From positions 1 to 48,604 of the forward strand of contig JAGDBD010000043.1 of NCBI GenBank assembly GCA_017959225.1: a stretch of 48,604 nt of DNA. The letters are read 5' to 3'. The notes beneath the pieces are model-generated. The model saw nothing but the letters and a program-made list of their open reading frames with translations, was not told the DNA's origin and did no database searches. Positions 1-7,036 of the stretch are shown in pieces (the first letter of the stretch is position 1; each line of letters starts with the position of its first letter). Both the position numbers and the translations under genes were made by a program. Source of the DNA: Fibrobacter sp. GTDB lineage: Bacteria; Fibrobacterota; Fibrobacteria; Fibrobacterales; Fibrobacteraceae.

Positions 1-1
1 C

Positions 2-406
2 AAGATCACCGCCGTGCTCGACAGCTTCGGCATCGTGTGGGAATTCAACATCCTCTCCGCACACCGCACTCCGAACGCCACCGCGAAGTATGCTCGCGAA
101 GCCGCCGGGCGAGGCCTCCAGGTCCTCATCGGTGTTGCTGGCCTCGCTGCAGCCCTCCCGGGCGTGCTCGCAGGGCACACGATTCTTCCGGTCATTGGCC
201 TGCCCTGCGCCGGCGGCCCGCTGAACGGTGTCGATGCTCTGCACTCTATCGTGCAGATGCCCCCGGGAATCCCGGTGGCAACAGTCGGCATCGGTAACGG
301 CAAGTACGCCGGTTACCTCGCCGCCCACATCGTCGCCATCGCAGATCCGGCTGTCCGCGAAAAGCTCATCGCTTACCGCAAGTCGTTAGGAGACATTGAA
401 GCCTAA
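2..406 (+). CDS. purE: PurE, N5-carboxyaminoimidazole ribonucleotide mutase (5' truncated)
   Basis: The reading frame is open from the first bases of the window, so the N-terminus lies outside; 134 residues are visible. PurE converts N5-CAIR to CAIR in cytosolic purine biosynthesis. Class I PurE hallmarks are present: the SAHRTP catalytic segment about 20 residues in, the GVAGLAAALPGVLAGHT segment (family G-AAHLPG-.A..T), PVIGLP, and the MPPGIPVATVGIG stretch before the C-terminal helix. Only the beginning of the protein, with its phosphate-binding loop, is missing. The next gene begins 3 nt after the stop codon, so the two are probably co-transcribed although their functions look unrelated. 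Confidence 0.93.
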   Translation, partial: KITAVLDSFGIVWEFNILSAHRTPNATAKYAREAAGRGLQVLIGVAGLAAALPGVLAGHTILPVIGLPCAGGPLNGVDALHSIVQMPPGIPVATVGIGNGKYAGYLAAHIVAIADPAVREKLIAYRKSLGDIEA

Positions 407-409
407 TTT

Positions 410-1177
410 ATGAAGCGCTTTTTCTTCTTTGCTCTTCTGTTCGCCACGTTTGCTTTTGCAGAAGATATGGTGAACGTTCCATGGGCCAAGGGAGAAAAGC
501 TTTCCTACCGCTTAAGCTGGGGCATCATCACGGCCGGTTCTGCCGACATGTTGACGATTCCCCTTAGCGATGGAAAAATTGAATTTATGAGCATTGCCCG
601 CAACAACGGCGCTTTTAATTCGATTTACCCCGTAGCGGATACGATTCGCACGATTTCGGTTGGGGAGCGTTTTCTTCCGGAATCGTTCAAGAAAATCTTG
701 AACGAAGGTTCTTACCATAGTACTGCAAAAATTTTCTTTGACCGTAAAGCCAAAAAGGCGGTCCTTTCGGATACGGTTTTCGAAAATTCCAAACGGAAAG
801 AAATCAAAAGACGGGTCGATACGACGGTCACGATCCAGGGGTACGAGCATTGCATTATTTCGGCATTCTACCGAGTGCGTAGCATGGACCTTTCTGGTAA
901 AAAGGACACCTATTTTTCGGCGGTCAGCGGAAAAAAACGCTATTCGTTGCAAGTGGTGATCCATGGAAAAGAAACCATCGAAACCGATCTTGGCAAATTT
1001 GATTGTATCAAGGTGGAACCGATGCTTGGGGATGACGGTGCGTTTAAAGCTTCCGGAAGGCTTTTTATTTGGCTGACAGATGACGCAAGACGCTTGCCTG
1101 TGCTTATGACCGTAAAGATCCCCATAGGCTCAATTCGCGGAGAATTGGTGGATTTTCGGCAGGGATCGGTCAAATAA
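410..1177 (+). CDS. DUF3108 family exported protein
   Basis: This is a 255-residue protein with an N-terminal signal peptide (residues 1-17, hydrophobic FFFFALLFATFAFA then a cleavable Ala). The mature start KGEKLSYRLSWGIITAGSADM fits the DUF3108 pattern, in which a beta-rich periplasmic or outer-membrane-associated domain opens with a YxxxWGxxxAG motif. Its biochemical function is unknown. Other members have been placed near envelope or lipid biogenesis genes, but nothing here fixes a role. The start codon lies 3 nt after purE. An AGGAG-like stretch lies inside the end of purE, further upstream than usual, so translation may be coupled. The ATG at 410 is supported by the signal peptide that follows directly. 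Confidence 0.8.
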   Translation: MKRFFFFALLFATFAFAEDMVNVPWAKGEKLSYRLSWGIITAGSADMLTIPLSDGKIEFMSIARNNGAFNSIYPVADTIRTISVGERFLPESFKKILNEGSYHSTAKIFFDRKAKKAVLSDTVFENSKRKEIKRRVDTTVTIQGYEHCIISAFYRVRSMDLSGKKDTYFSAVSGKKRYSLQVVIHGKETIETDLGKFDCIKVEPMLGDDGAFKASGRLFIWLTDDARRLPVLMTVKIPIGSIRGELVDFRQGSVK

Positions 1178-1223
1178 GCCGATGAATGGGGTATTCAATT
1201 TTCTTTTTACACAAATATTTTAG

Positions 1224-1250
1224 TTTACATTCTAGAGAATAAACTATATT
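1224..1250 (+). promoter_or_regulatory. Promoter of the 1293 outer-membrane protein gene
   Basis: TTTACA at 1224-1229 and TATATT at 1245-1250 are separated by 15 bp. The -10 box lies 42 nt before the ATG, which gives a leader of about 35 nt. The spacing is shorter than the 17 bp seen at rpsU, so the -35 assignment is tentative. Confidence 0.5.
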
Positions 1251-1292
1251 GAACACGGAACTATTCTATCTCTAAATAGAGGCTCTTAAGCA

Positions 1293-2165
1293 ATGTTTAA
1301 AAAAGTTTGCATCCTGTTTTTTGCTTTGGCTGTCGCGAGCTTTGCTCAAGACGATTCAGACTTCTACGAGGCCGAAGAATCTTCTAGCGAAGAAGTCGCT
1401 GAAACGGCTGCTTATGCGGCTCCGGCCGAAGACGAAGGTGCTTCCAGTGGCAGTCGTGCTGCGGACCGTGCCAAGCGTCGTGAATTTGAAAAGGATCAGC
1501 GCCTGGATGAATTTGCAAACAACCTCCGCCGTCGTGACTGGCTCAAGGACCGTTTGGTTTTTGAAATCGGTATGGGCTCCCGTCAGCCGGTGATGGGCGA
1601 AACGGGCCTTGGCATGGGCTTCGGTTTCGGTGCAGAATACATTACCCGTTGGCACATCGCTCTCTTCGGATCTTTCGGATTTATTCCTAGCGGCGATGAC
1701 CCGGACTTTTCGAACTTTAAGCTGGAAGGCGGTACCGGTTGGAAGGTCGGTTTGAACTACTACCTCTTCCCGAAGAACCCGCTTCACTTGGGCCTTTCCG
1801 TTTCTTACGGTACGGTTTACTATGATCACGACATCGTTGCCGATTCGACAAACGATTACACCCGTGAACTTCTCACAACGACCGGTTTCCAGTTCGACGT
1901 TCTCATTACATACCTTACCAACGAATGGTATTACCTCCAGTTTGCCATCGGTATGTATTACGCTCCGAAGGCCTACGACGATTCCCACAAGAAGGACGTC
2001 AAGGGTAACGACGTTTCCCGCGTGATCGACGGCGACGGCATCTCCAAGTTCGGTCTCGTCTTCGGTATCACGATCGGTTTCGCTCTGCCTGAATTCTTCC
2101 CGGATGCAACGGAAATCCGCCGTCGCGAACGTGAAAAGAAGTATAGCGCTCAGCAAGACGACTAA
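1293..2165 (+). CDS. Probable outer-membrane beta-barrel protein, unknown function
   Basis: This is a 290-residue protein that I cannot assign to a named family. It has a signal peptide (residues 1-18, ending SFAQ), then an acidic Ser/Glu-rich linker (about 19-55) and a charged helical segment (about 56-88). From about residue 90 to 270 it alternates aromatic and glycine-rich beta strands (for example LGMGFGFGAEYITRWHIALFG and GWKVGLNYYLFP), typical of small outer-membrane barrels. It ends in a basic tail rather than the usual terminal Phe, so the barrel is an inference. It has its own promoter and a strong terminator and is monocistronic. Confidence 0.75.
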   Translation: MFKKVCILFFALAVASFAQDDSDFYEAEESSSEEVAETAAYAAPAEDEGASSGSRAADRAKRREFEKDQRLDEFANNLRRRDWLKDRLVFEIGMGSRQPVMGETGLGMGFGFGAEYITRWHIALFGSFGFIPSGDDPDFSNFKLEGGTGWKVGLNYYLFPKNPLHLGLSVSYGTVYYDHDIVADSTNDYTRELLTTTGFQFDVLITYLTNEWYYLQFAIGMYYAPKAYDDSHKKDVKGNDVSRVIDGDGISKFGLVFGITIGFALPEFFPDATEIRRREREKKYSAQQDD

Positions 2166-2182
2166 TCGCTTCTTAAATTTTC

Positions 2183-2211
2183 AAAAAGGCTGGCTTTTGC
2201 CAGCCTTTTTT
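2183..2211 (+). terminator. Rho-independent terminator after the 1293 gene
   Basis: A perfect 12-bp stem, AAAAAGGCTGGC with GCCAGCCTTTTT, encloses a TTTT loop and is followed by T residues. It starts 17 nt after the stop codon. The A-tract on the 5' arm could let it work in both directions. Confidence 0.93.
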
Positions 2212-2290
2212 GCGTGTGACTCAACTCACTTTACAAATAAGAGACTTCGCTTTTTTAGCCCTGATTTGCGGAAATTCAAAAAAATAGTTC

Positions 2291-2296
2291 TATATT
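2291..2296 (+). promoter_or_regulatory. -10 box of candidate small RNA
   Basis: CTATATT at 2290-2296 is the same -10 sequence found before many genes in this window. A TTGCGG at 2266-2271 could be a -35 but at a long 19-bp spacing. Initiation is expected near 2302. Confidence 0.55.
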
Positions 2297-2301
2297 GTGA
2301 A

Positions 2302-2399
2302 ATGTACAGTAGGAGAGGAATGGTGATAGAAACGATTTAGACGGCTTCTAAATCGTTGTGTTGTGACGGTGTCGATCGGATCGGCACCGTTTTTTTTTT
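2302..2399 (+). ncRNA. Candidate small RNA, about 98 nt, two hairpins
   Basis: This is an isolated transcription unit between two terminated genes. It has a TATATT box just upstream, a 5' single-stranded purine-rich segment containing GTAGGAGAGGAATGG, and a perfect 11-bp hairpin (2331-2341 with 2347-2357, loop CGGCT). A terminator hairpin with ten T residues closes it. The AGGAGAGG segment looks like a Shine-Dalgarno sequence and is followed by ATG and a 6-codon ORF ending at TAG 2340. A 12-codon in-frame version begins at 2302. Either the RNA is an sRNA presenting an SD-like sequence, or it encodes a tiny peptide. I recognise no known RNA family in it. Confidence 0.6.
2366..2399 (+). terminator. 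Terminator of the candidate small RNA
   Basis: A stem of about 10 bp (2366-2375 with 2381-2390, one G-U pair) is followed by an uninterrupted T-tract. Confidence 0.88.
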
Positions 2400-2409
2400 G
2401 CAGTATTCA

Positions 2410-2438
2410 AAGACAAAATTTTGAAAAAAGATTATATT
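2410..2438 (+). promoter_or_regulatory. Promoter of tRNA-Arg
   Basis: AAGACA (2410-2415, 4/6 match to TTGACA), a 17-bp spacer and TATATT (2433-2438) lie 18 nt upstream of the mature tRNA 5' end. Confidence 0.6.
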
Positions 2439-2456
2439 CGGAATGCTTCTAGCGAT

Positions 2457-2530
2457 GTCCGCGTAGCTCAATTGGATAGAGTGTCAGTTTCCGAAACTGA
2501 AGGTCACGAGTTCGACTCTCGTCGTGGGCA
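2457..2530 (+). tRNA. tRNA-Arg, anticodon CCG
   Basis: The cloverleaf folds by eye over 74 nt. The acceptor is GTCCGCG/CGTGGGC with two G-U pairs, and A is the discriminator. The D arm is GCTC...GAGT. The anticodon stem is TCAGT/ACTGA with loop TTCCGAA, giving anticodon CCG, and the T arm is ACGAG/CTCGT with loop TTCGACT. A20 in the D loop and C35 are arginine identity elements. The 3' CCA is not encoded. It reads CGG codons. Confidence 0.95.
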
Positions 2531-2534
2531 CTGA

Positions 2535-2561
2535 AAACGCACCGGGTTTCCCGGTGCGTTT
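2535..2561 (+). terminator. Terminator after tRNA-Arg
   Basis: A 12-bp perfect stem, AAACGCACCGGG with CCCGGTGCGTTT, encloses a 3-nt loop and is followed by TCTGCTTTT. It lies between the convergent tRNA and rimO and may serve both. Confidence 0.9.
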
Positions 2562-2576
2562 CTGCTTTTAGAACTT

Positions 2577-3887
2577 TTAAGCGTGCGAAACGATGCGACC
2601 GGTTAATTCGTGAGGTTCTGCATCGATGATTTTTACCATGTAGAATTCGCCAGGGTTTGCGTCCCCTTCGACGATTTTCACAATGTCGTCGGAATCGAGA
2701 GAATTGCCTTCGGTTCTGCCGATAAAGTGGTAATCGCTTTCTTCGGCCACTTCGTCGATCAGGACTTTGACTTCTTTACCGATCAAAGCTTCGTTCGCTT
2801 CGGAAGAAATTTCTTCTTGCAAGTCCTGAATGGCGTCCAGGCGTGCACGGGCGATTTCTTCTTCCACAGGAGTTTCTTTTAGCTTCATGGCAGGAGTGCC
2901 TTCTTCGGGGCTAAAGACAAAGCCTCCCAAGTGTTCAAAGCGAACGTCCTGGATCAGACGCATGAGCTCTTCAAAATCTTCTTGAGTTTCGCCGGGGAAG
3001 CCCACGAGGACTGTTGTGCGGAGAGTCACTCCCGGAATTTTTGTGCGAATGGCTTCAAGCATTTTGCGCAGGGACTGCTCGTTGTAACTGCGGCGCATCA
3101 ACTTGAGCATGCGGGTGCTTGCGTGTTGAATCGGCATGTCCACGTATTTGCAAATGCGCGGCTCGCTTGCCATCAGTTCCAACAGTTCGTCGTCGATGAA
3201 CTCCGGGTACCAGTAGAGCGTGCGAATCCAAGGAATGTTCGTTTCCTTGAGCACGGCTTTTAAAAGCTTGGCGAGGGAAGGGCCTTTTTTGCCTTGATCG
3301 TGGCCGTAGAAGGTGGTGTCTTGCGCAATGAGCGTCAGTTCTTGAACGCCTTGGGCTTCAAGCTCTTTGGCTTCTTTTACAATGCTTTCCACCGAGAACG
3401 AAATTTGCTTGCCACGGATGTTTGGAATAGCGCAGAATGCGCAACGGCGATCGCAGCCTTCAGCGATTTTCAAATAAGCGTGATGCTTGTAATCGCCCAA
3501 GTTCAAACGGGCAATGTTTTCTGTACCGCTTGCCTTTTCTCCAAGCCCGAGAACTTTTAAAATTTTCCCCGGTTCGTATGTGCCGAGCCAGTAATCCACT
3601 TCGGGCATTTCTTTTGGAAGTTCTTCAATGTAACGGCCCGAAAGACAACCGGAAACGATGAGCTTTTGGGAAGGTTTTTTGGCTTCGATAAACGATAAAA
3701 CCGTATTGATGGATTCGGTCTTGGCGTCTTCGATGAATCCGCAGGTATTGATGAGCATGTAATCGGCTTTATCGGCGTCTTCCGTAGACACAAAACCTGC
3801 CGAATAGAGTTCGGCAAGCATATGTTCGCCATCAACCTGGTTCTTTGCACAACCGAGTTGTGCTGCAAAAATGCGGGGATGTTTCAA
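2577..3887 (-). CDS. rimO: RimO, ribosomal protein S12 methylthiotransferase
   Basis: RimO is a radical-SAM enzyme that adds a methylthio group to the conserved Asp of ribosomal protein S12. The 436-residue protein has the usual three parts. The N-terminal methylthiotransferase domain has cluster cysteines C13 (LGCAKN), C49 (NTCGF) and C81 (SGCLSGRY). The radical-SAM core has C145, C149 and C152 in CDRRCAFC. The C-terminal TRAM domain is at about 370-436. The sequence CAIPNIRGKQISFSVESIV fits RimO better than the tRNA enzyme MiaB. It starts 6 nt after the stop of the SPOR lipoprotein gene on the same strand, so the two probably form an operon. Confidence 0.95.
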   Translation of the reverse strand: MKHPRIFAAQLGCAKNQVDGEHMLAELYSAGFVSTEDADKADYMLINTCGFIEDAKTESINTVLSFIEAKKPSQKLIVSGCLSGRYIEELPKEMPEVDYWLGTYEPGKILKVLGLGEKASGTENIARLNLGDYKHHAYLKIAEGCDRRCAFCAIPNIRGKQISFSVESIVKEAKELEAQGVQELTLIAQDTTFYGHDQGKKGPSLAKLLKAVLKETNIPWIRTLYWYPEFIDDELLELMASEPRICKYVDMPIQHASTRMLKLMRRSYNEQSLRKMLEAIRTKIPGVTLRTTVLVGFPGETQEDFEELMRLIQDVRFEHLGGFVFSPEEGTPAMKLKETPVEEEIARARLDAIQDLQEEISSEANEALIGKEVKVLIDEVAEESDYHFIGRTEGNSLDSDDIVKIVEGDANPGEFYMVKIIDAEPHELTGRIVSHA

Positions 3888-3893
3888 AAGTTT

Positions 3894-4703
3894 TTATTCC
3901 CAGTCGTCGTAAACTTCTTCTGCCGGTTTTGCCGGAGCTGCTTCTGCGGCAGGCGCTTTAGCAGGAGCGGTTTCCTCGACTGCGTTTACAGCGGGAGCTG
4001 GATCTGCGGGAGCAGTTGCTTCTGCTGCAGGGGAGGCTTTTTCGGGAGAGGAAGGTGTAACGACTTCAGATGAAGAAGATTCGGTTTCGGTAGAAGAGGA
4101 GGAAACGATTTCCATCGGTTCCGGACTTGAATATGTTGCGGTGCTGTTTTGAACGTTTTCTGTGGCTTCCGGAGCTCCGACAGTGTCGTTAGCTTTGTTG
4201 TCGATCCACCAGGCGAATTCGAGAGGCTCCAGTGCGGATTTACCATATGCTTTTGCATCTTCCAACTTTTTGAAGTATCCGACGCGGACACGGTAATAAG
4301 TTCCTTCCAATTCTCCCGGGTTTTCGACCTGGGCGAGGTATCCTTTGATGCCCTTTTCTTCCAATTTCTTTAAAATGGCGTTAGCGGCGCTTTTAGACGG
4401 TTGAATGCTCACCTGGATGACGATTGCGCCTTCGTTACCCGGTTGAACGAGACTGCCGTTTGTTTTAAAAGTGCCTTCGGCTTTTGACGTTTCGGCGGAA
4501 AGGGATTCAATAGACTGGAGTTCCGGCATGGATTTGTCTTCGGAATCGCTTACAGCAACGGGTTTAGGAGTTGGGACAGTCTTTTCGACCTTCTTTGCCG
4601 GGTTGATTTCGGGGACGACTTCGTCGTCGCTGTTACAGCCAGCGATCATCATGCCGAAAATTGCGGAACCCGCAATCACGGAGAATTTCAAAATATTCAC
4701 CAT
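3894..4703 (-). CDS. SPOR-domain lipoprotein
   Basis: I start this 269-residue protein at the ATG at 4703 because a GGAGAG ribosome-binding site lies directly upstream and a lipoprotein signal follows: hydrophobic residues 4-20 then lipobox IAGC with Cys23. An upstream in-frame start would lack both. Residues about 92-170 are a SPOR domain (GAIVIQVSIQPSK, then YYRVRVGYFKKLEDAKAY), a fold that binds denuded glycan strands of septal peptidoglycan. The linkers and the long C-terminal tail (about 175-269) are rich in Ser, Glu, Ala and Pro and look disordered. It is probably a periplasmic-facing, division- or wall-associated lipoprotein, first gene of an operon with rimO. Confidence 0.88.
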   Translation of the reverse strand: MVNILKFSVIAGSAIFGMMIAGCNSDDEVVPEINPAKKVEKTVPTPKPVAVSDSEDKSMPELQSIESLSAETSKAEGTFKTNGSLVQPGNEGAIVIQVSIQPSKSAANAILKKLEEKGIKGYLAQVENPGELEGTYYRVRVGYFKKLEDAKAYGKSALEPLEFAWWIDNKANDTVGAPEATENVQNSTATYSSPEPMEIVSSSSTETESSSSEVVTPSSPEKASPAAEATAPADPAPAVNAVEETAPAKAPAAEAAPAKPAEEVYDDWE

Positions 4704-4737
4704 TCTCTCCTTTACCTTAGCCCATGGGCTTTGTAAA

Positions 4738-4766
4738 AATATAACTAAGTCTTTGGTAGAGCGCAA
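4738..4766 (-). promoter_or_regulatory. Promoter of SPOR lipoprotein-rimO
   Basis: On the minus strand TTGCGC (4766-4761), a 17-bp spacer and TATATT (4743-4738) give a leader of about 28 nt that includes the GGAGAG site. Confidence 0.6.
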
Positions 4767-4836
4767 GTTATGAGCTTCAAAAACCAACGAAATTGAAAGG
4801 CTTTAGAACGGGGAATGTTGGAAATCGGGTGAGCCC

Positions 4837-4865
4837 TTGACGAGTTGGATTCTTTTAGGTATATT
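4837..4865 (+). promoter_or_regulatory. Promoter of rpsU
   Basis: TTGACG (4837-4842), a 17-bp spacer and TATATT (4860-4865) make one of the two best housekeeping promoters in the window. It supports reading TATATT as the local -10 consensus. The leader is about 36 nt with GAGG before the ATG. Confidence 0.8.
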
Positions 4866-4907
4866 TGCGGCGCATAACAAAAATTTTTTTCAACCCGAGG
4901 AATCCGA

Positions 4908-5117
4908 ATGATCGGTGTCGTAGTTAAGCCTAATGAACCTTTCGAACGCGCTCTCAAGCGTTTCACTAAGTCTTGCGAAAAGAACGGAATCATTTCTGAC
5001 GTGAAGAAGCGTCAGCGCTATGAAAAGCCGTCCGAAGAAAAGAAGCGCGTTGAAACCGCTGCTCGTCGCAAGCGTTTGAAAGAGCTCGCTGACGCAAATC
5101 GCAAGCGCCTCTACTAA
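4908..5117 (+). CDS. rpsU: 30S ribosomal protein S21
   Basis: A 69-residue basic protein with the S21 signature: the start MIGVVVKPNEPFERALKRFTK, a central KKRQRYEKPSEEKKR and an Arg/Lys-rich helical C-terminus. S21 binds near the platform of the 30S subunit, close to the 16S 3' end, and helps mRNA selection. It is followed by a terminator and then yqeY, a neighbourhood common in many bacteria. The ATG is preceded by GAGG at good spacing. Confidence 0.96.
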   Translation: MIGVVVKPNEPFERALKRFTKSCEKNGIISDVKKRQRYEKPSEEKKRVETAARRKRLKELADANRKRLY

Positions 5118-5141
5118 TTCGTAACTTTTTTAACGGATGCC

Positions 5142-5170
5142 AAGGGAATGTATAGATTACATTCCCTTTT
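5142..5170 (+). terminator. Terminator after rpsU
   Basis: The 11-bp stem AAGGGAATGTA/TACATTCCCTT with loop TAGAT is followed by TT. The T-tract is short, so some read-through into yqeY is likely. Confidence 0.8.
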
Positions 5171-5224
5171 GGTGTTTGTATTTTTGAATCGAACTTAAAC
5201 TCCCAGTCAGGGAAAGGACGTAAT

Positions 5225-5695
5225 ATGGCAGACTCTCTCGTAAAGGCAGAAAGCCCTCTTCTTCAAGAAATTTTGGCAGATATCAAAGCGGCGATGAAGG
5301 CTCACGATACGGTGACCTTGGAAGTGCTCCGCACCCTCCATTCCGACATTAAGAATGTGGCAATCAACGCTAAGAAAGATGTGACGGACGAAGTCGTTCT
5401 CGACGTTCTCGCCAAGAGCATCAAGCAGCGCAACGAATCGATCGAAATGCTTCGCAAGGGCGGTCGTGAAGAAAGCGCACAGGAAGAAGAAAAAACGCTG
5501 GCAGTTTACCAGAAGTATCTTCCGAAGCAACTTTCGGAAGAAGAAGTAAAGGCCTTGATCGAAGAAATCAAGGCCCAGGTAGGAGCTCAAGGTCCCAAGG
5601 ACATGGGCAAGGTCATGAAGGAACTTACCCCGAAGACAAAGGGCCGCTTTGATGGCCGTCGCGTAAGCGACCTTGTAAAAGCAGCTCTTGGTTAA
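5225..5695 (+). CDS. yqeY: YqeY/GatB-YqeY domain protein
   Basis: This 156-residue cytosolic protein matches the YqeY family throughout: an N-terminal helical part (LQEILADIKAAMKAHD, TLEVLRTLHSDIKN), the conserved KSIKQRNESIEMLRKGGREE segment, and a C-terminal helical domain (YLPKQLSEEEVKALIEE to FDGRRVSDLVKAAL). It resembles the tRNA-binding tail of GatB. YqeY is usually linked to rpsU, and its precise role is not established. The start is supported by GGAAAGGA upstream. Its stop codon directly abuts the stop codon of rpiA on the opposite strand, with no intergenic base. Confidence 0.93.
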   Translation: MADSLVKAESPLLQEILADIKAAMKAHDTVTLEVLRTLHSDIKNVAINAKKDVTDEVVLDVLAKSIKQRNESIEMLRKGGREESAQEEEKTLAVYQKYLPKQLSEEEVKALIEEIKAQVGAQGPKDMGKVMKELTPKTKGRFDGRRVSDLVKAALG

Positions 5696-6382
5696 TTAGA
5701 ATTCTTCAAGTCCGTTTGGCGCAGCAAGGATAACCTTGTTCGTCATACCGATGAATAACCCGTGGCCCAAAAGCCCGGGTATTTTATTTAATTCGAAATC
5801 GAGCTTTTCCGGGTCGGAAATCGGACCGAATTTGGCATCGGCGATCAAATTACCGGAGTCGCTGATGACCGGACCGTCTTTGCCGGGAGCGCCCATGCGA
5901 ACGGCCAGGGTTGCACCGAGCTGGTTTACTTTATGCGTAACAGAGCCGATTGCGTTCGGAAGAATTTCCAGCGGTACAGCAAACTTTTCGCCAAGAGTCT
6001 GCACCTTTTTACCGGAATCTGCAATGATGATGTAATTGTCGGCCATGGATGCAACGATCTTTTCGAGAAGGTGTGCGGCTCCGCGTCCTTTGATCAAATT
6101 CTTGTTCGGATCGATTTCGTCGGCGCCGTCGATGGCGATGTCTAAATGGCTTGCTTCACCGAGATCGATCAGGGGAATGCCGAGCTTGCGGCACTGGAGC
6201 GTTGTACTCCAGCTGGTGCTGACGGCGGTCACGTGAATGCCTTCCGTTTTAATGCGTTCGCCGAGGCGTTCCACCATGTATGCTGCCGTGCTGCCCGTGC
6301 CAAGTCCAACGGTCATGCCGGATTCGATCATGTTTGCTGCGCGGACGCCTGCCGCTTTTTTGAGTTCGTTTAAGTCAGCCAT
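5696..6382 (-). CDS. rpiA: Ribose-5-phosphate isomerase A
   Basis: A 228-residue enzyme that interconverts ribose 5-phosphate and ribulose 5-phosphate in the pentose phosphate pathway. The family motifs are in order: the phosphate-binding loop GLGTGSTAAY (26-35), ATDGADE-type IDGADE (84-89), KGRGAAHLLEKIV (98-110, with the catalytic Glu at 107) and the C-terminal GLF motif. KGRGAA replaces the more common KGGGGA, a mild variation. Its ATG overlaps the end of the upstream slyD-like gene by one base, so the two are translationally coupled. Confidence 0.96.
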   Translation of the reverse strand: MADLNELKKAAGVRAANMIESGMTVGLGTGSTAAYMVERLGERIKTEGIHVTAVSTSWSTTLQCRKLGIPLIDLGEASHLDIAIDGADEIDPNKNLIKGRGAAHLLEKIVASMADNYIIIADSGKKVQTLGEKFAVPLEILPNAIGSVTHKVNQLGATLAVRMGAPGKDGPVISDSGNLIADAKFGPISDPEKLDFELNKIPGLLGHGLFIGMTNKVILAAPNGLEEF

Positions 6383-7002
6383 TATCGCCAGTGTCTCCCA
6401 AAGTTATTTTGTTCGTCTTCTGGAAAATCTTCGTCGAAGCCATCGTTTTCATCGCCTTCGTCTTCTGTGTATTCGTCGGGGAGGCCCGTTTCGAGTTCGG
6501 TAATCGAAGGCTCGGTGATGTCTACAATGGTGACTTCGAAGGTTAAATCTTTGCCTGCAAAGGGGTGGTTCCCGTCGAGCGTAACCGTATCGCGCTGAAT
6601 TTCCTTAATCGTGTAAATGTCAGGATCTTCTTCCACTTCGCTTTTGCTGTAAATTTCGCGAGGGTCTTCCGGAATGGTGAATTCGGTGAAGTTGGAATCG
6701 CGAACGAGTTCGAGTTCCATGCCAAGCCAGAGTTCGCCGATGTTTCGGAGCTCCGCTTTGGAAACCTTGATAATGAGATCTTTGCGGTATGGGCCATACC
6801 CTTTGTCGTATGGGACATGGGCAATCACGTGATCTCCGACGCGATGACCTTCCAGTGCGTTTTCAAGCCCTTGGATGACGCTATCGCAACCGTGCATATA
6901 GACAAATGGGAACGCTTCGGGGACTTCCTCGATAATTGCGCCGTTTTCGTCCATTAAAGAATAGCCAATGCTAACTTTTTTGTTTTTCTTGACTGTTTCC
7001 AT
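6382..7002 (-). CDS. slyD: SlyD-like FKBP-type peptidyl-prolyl isomerase
   Basis: I choose the ATG at 7002 (206 residues) because a CTATATT -10 box ends 8 nt upstream, so a longer form starting upstream could hardly be transcribed. The N-terminal FKBP fold (VSIGYSLMDENGAIIEE, MHGCDSVIQGLENALEGHRVGD) with an inserted IF flap domain (about 70-125) and NHPFAGKDLTFEVTIV is the SlyD arrangement: a prolyl isomerase and chaperone in the cytosol. Unlike the E. coli protein, the C-terminal tail (about 165-206) is acidic rather than His/Cys-rich, so a nickel-storage role is not supported. It is co-transcribed with rpiA. Confidence 0.88.
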   Translation of the reverse strand: METVKKNKKVSIGYSLMDENGAIIEEVPEAFPFVYMHGCDSVIQGLENALEGHRVGDHVIAHVPYDKGYGPYRKDLIIKVSKAELRNIGELWLGMELELVRDSNFTEFTIPEDPREIYSKSEVEEDPDIYTIKEIQRDTVTLDGNHPFAGKDLTFEVTIVDITEPSITELETGLPDEYTEDEGDENDGFDEDFPEDEQNNFGRHWR

Positions 7003-7010
7003 CAAGCCCA

Positions 7011-7017
7011 AATATAG
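7011..7017 (-). promoter_or_regulatory. -10 box of slyD-rpiA, leaderless position
   Basis: Minus-strand CTATATT ends 8 nt before the slyD ATG at 7002. No ribosome-binding site fits between, which predicts a transcript starting at or next to the start codon. No good -35 hexamer is visible. Confidence 0.65.
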
Positions 7018-7022
7018 AAAAG

Positions 7023-7029
7023 CTATATT
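7023..7029 (+). promoter_or_regulatory. -10 box of phosphoesterase gene, leaderless position
   Basis: CTATATT ends 7 nt before the ATG at 7037. It lies 5 bp from the oppositely oriented slyD -10 box, forming a compact back-to-back pair. Confidence 0.65.
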
Positions 7030-7036
7030 AATTTCC

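Noticed and set aside
2302-2399. Attenuator leader for tRNA-Arg or another downstream gene
   Set aside because: The short ORF and hairpins look like an attenuator, but the next gene is a tRNA with its own promoter, no biosynthetic gene follows, and the ORF has no run of regulatory codons.
4704-4787. N-terminal extension of the SPOR lipoprotein
   Set aside because: The extension lies upstream of the ribosome-binding site and covers the promoter, and it would bury the lipoprotein signal.
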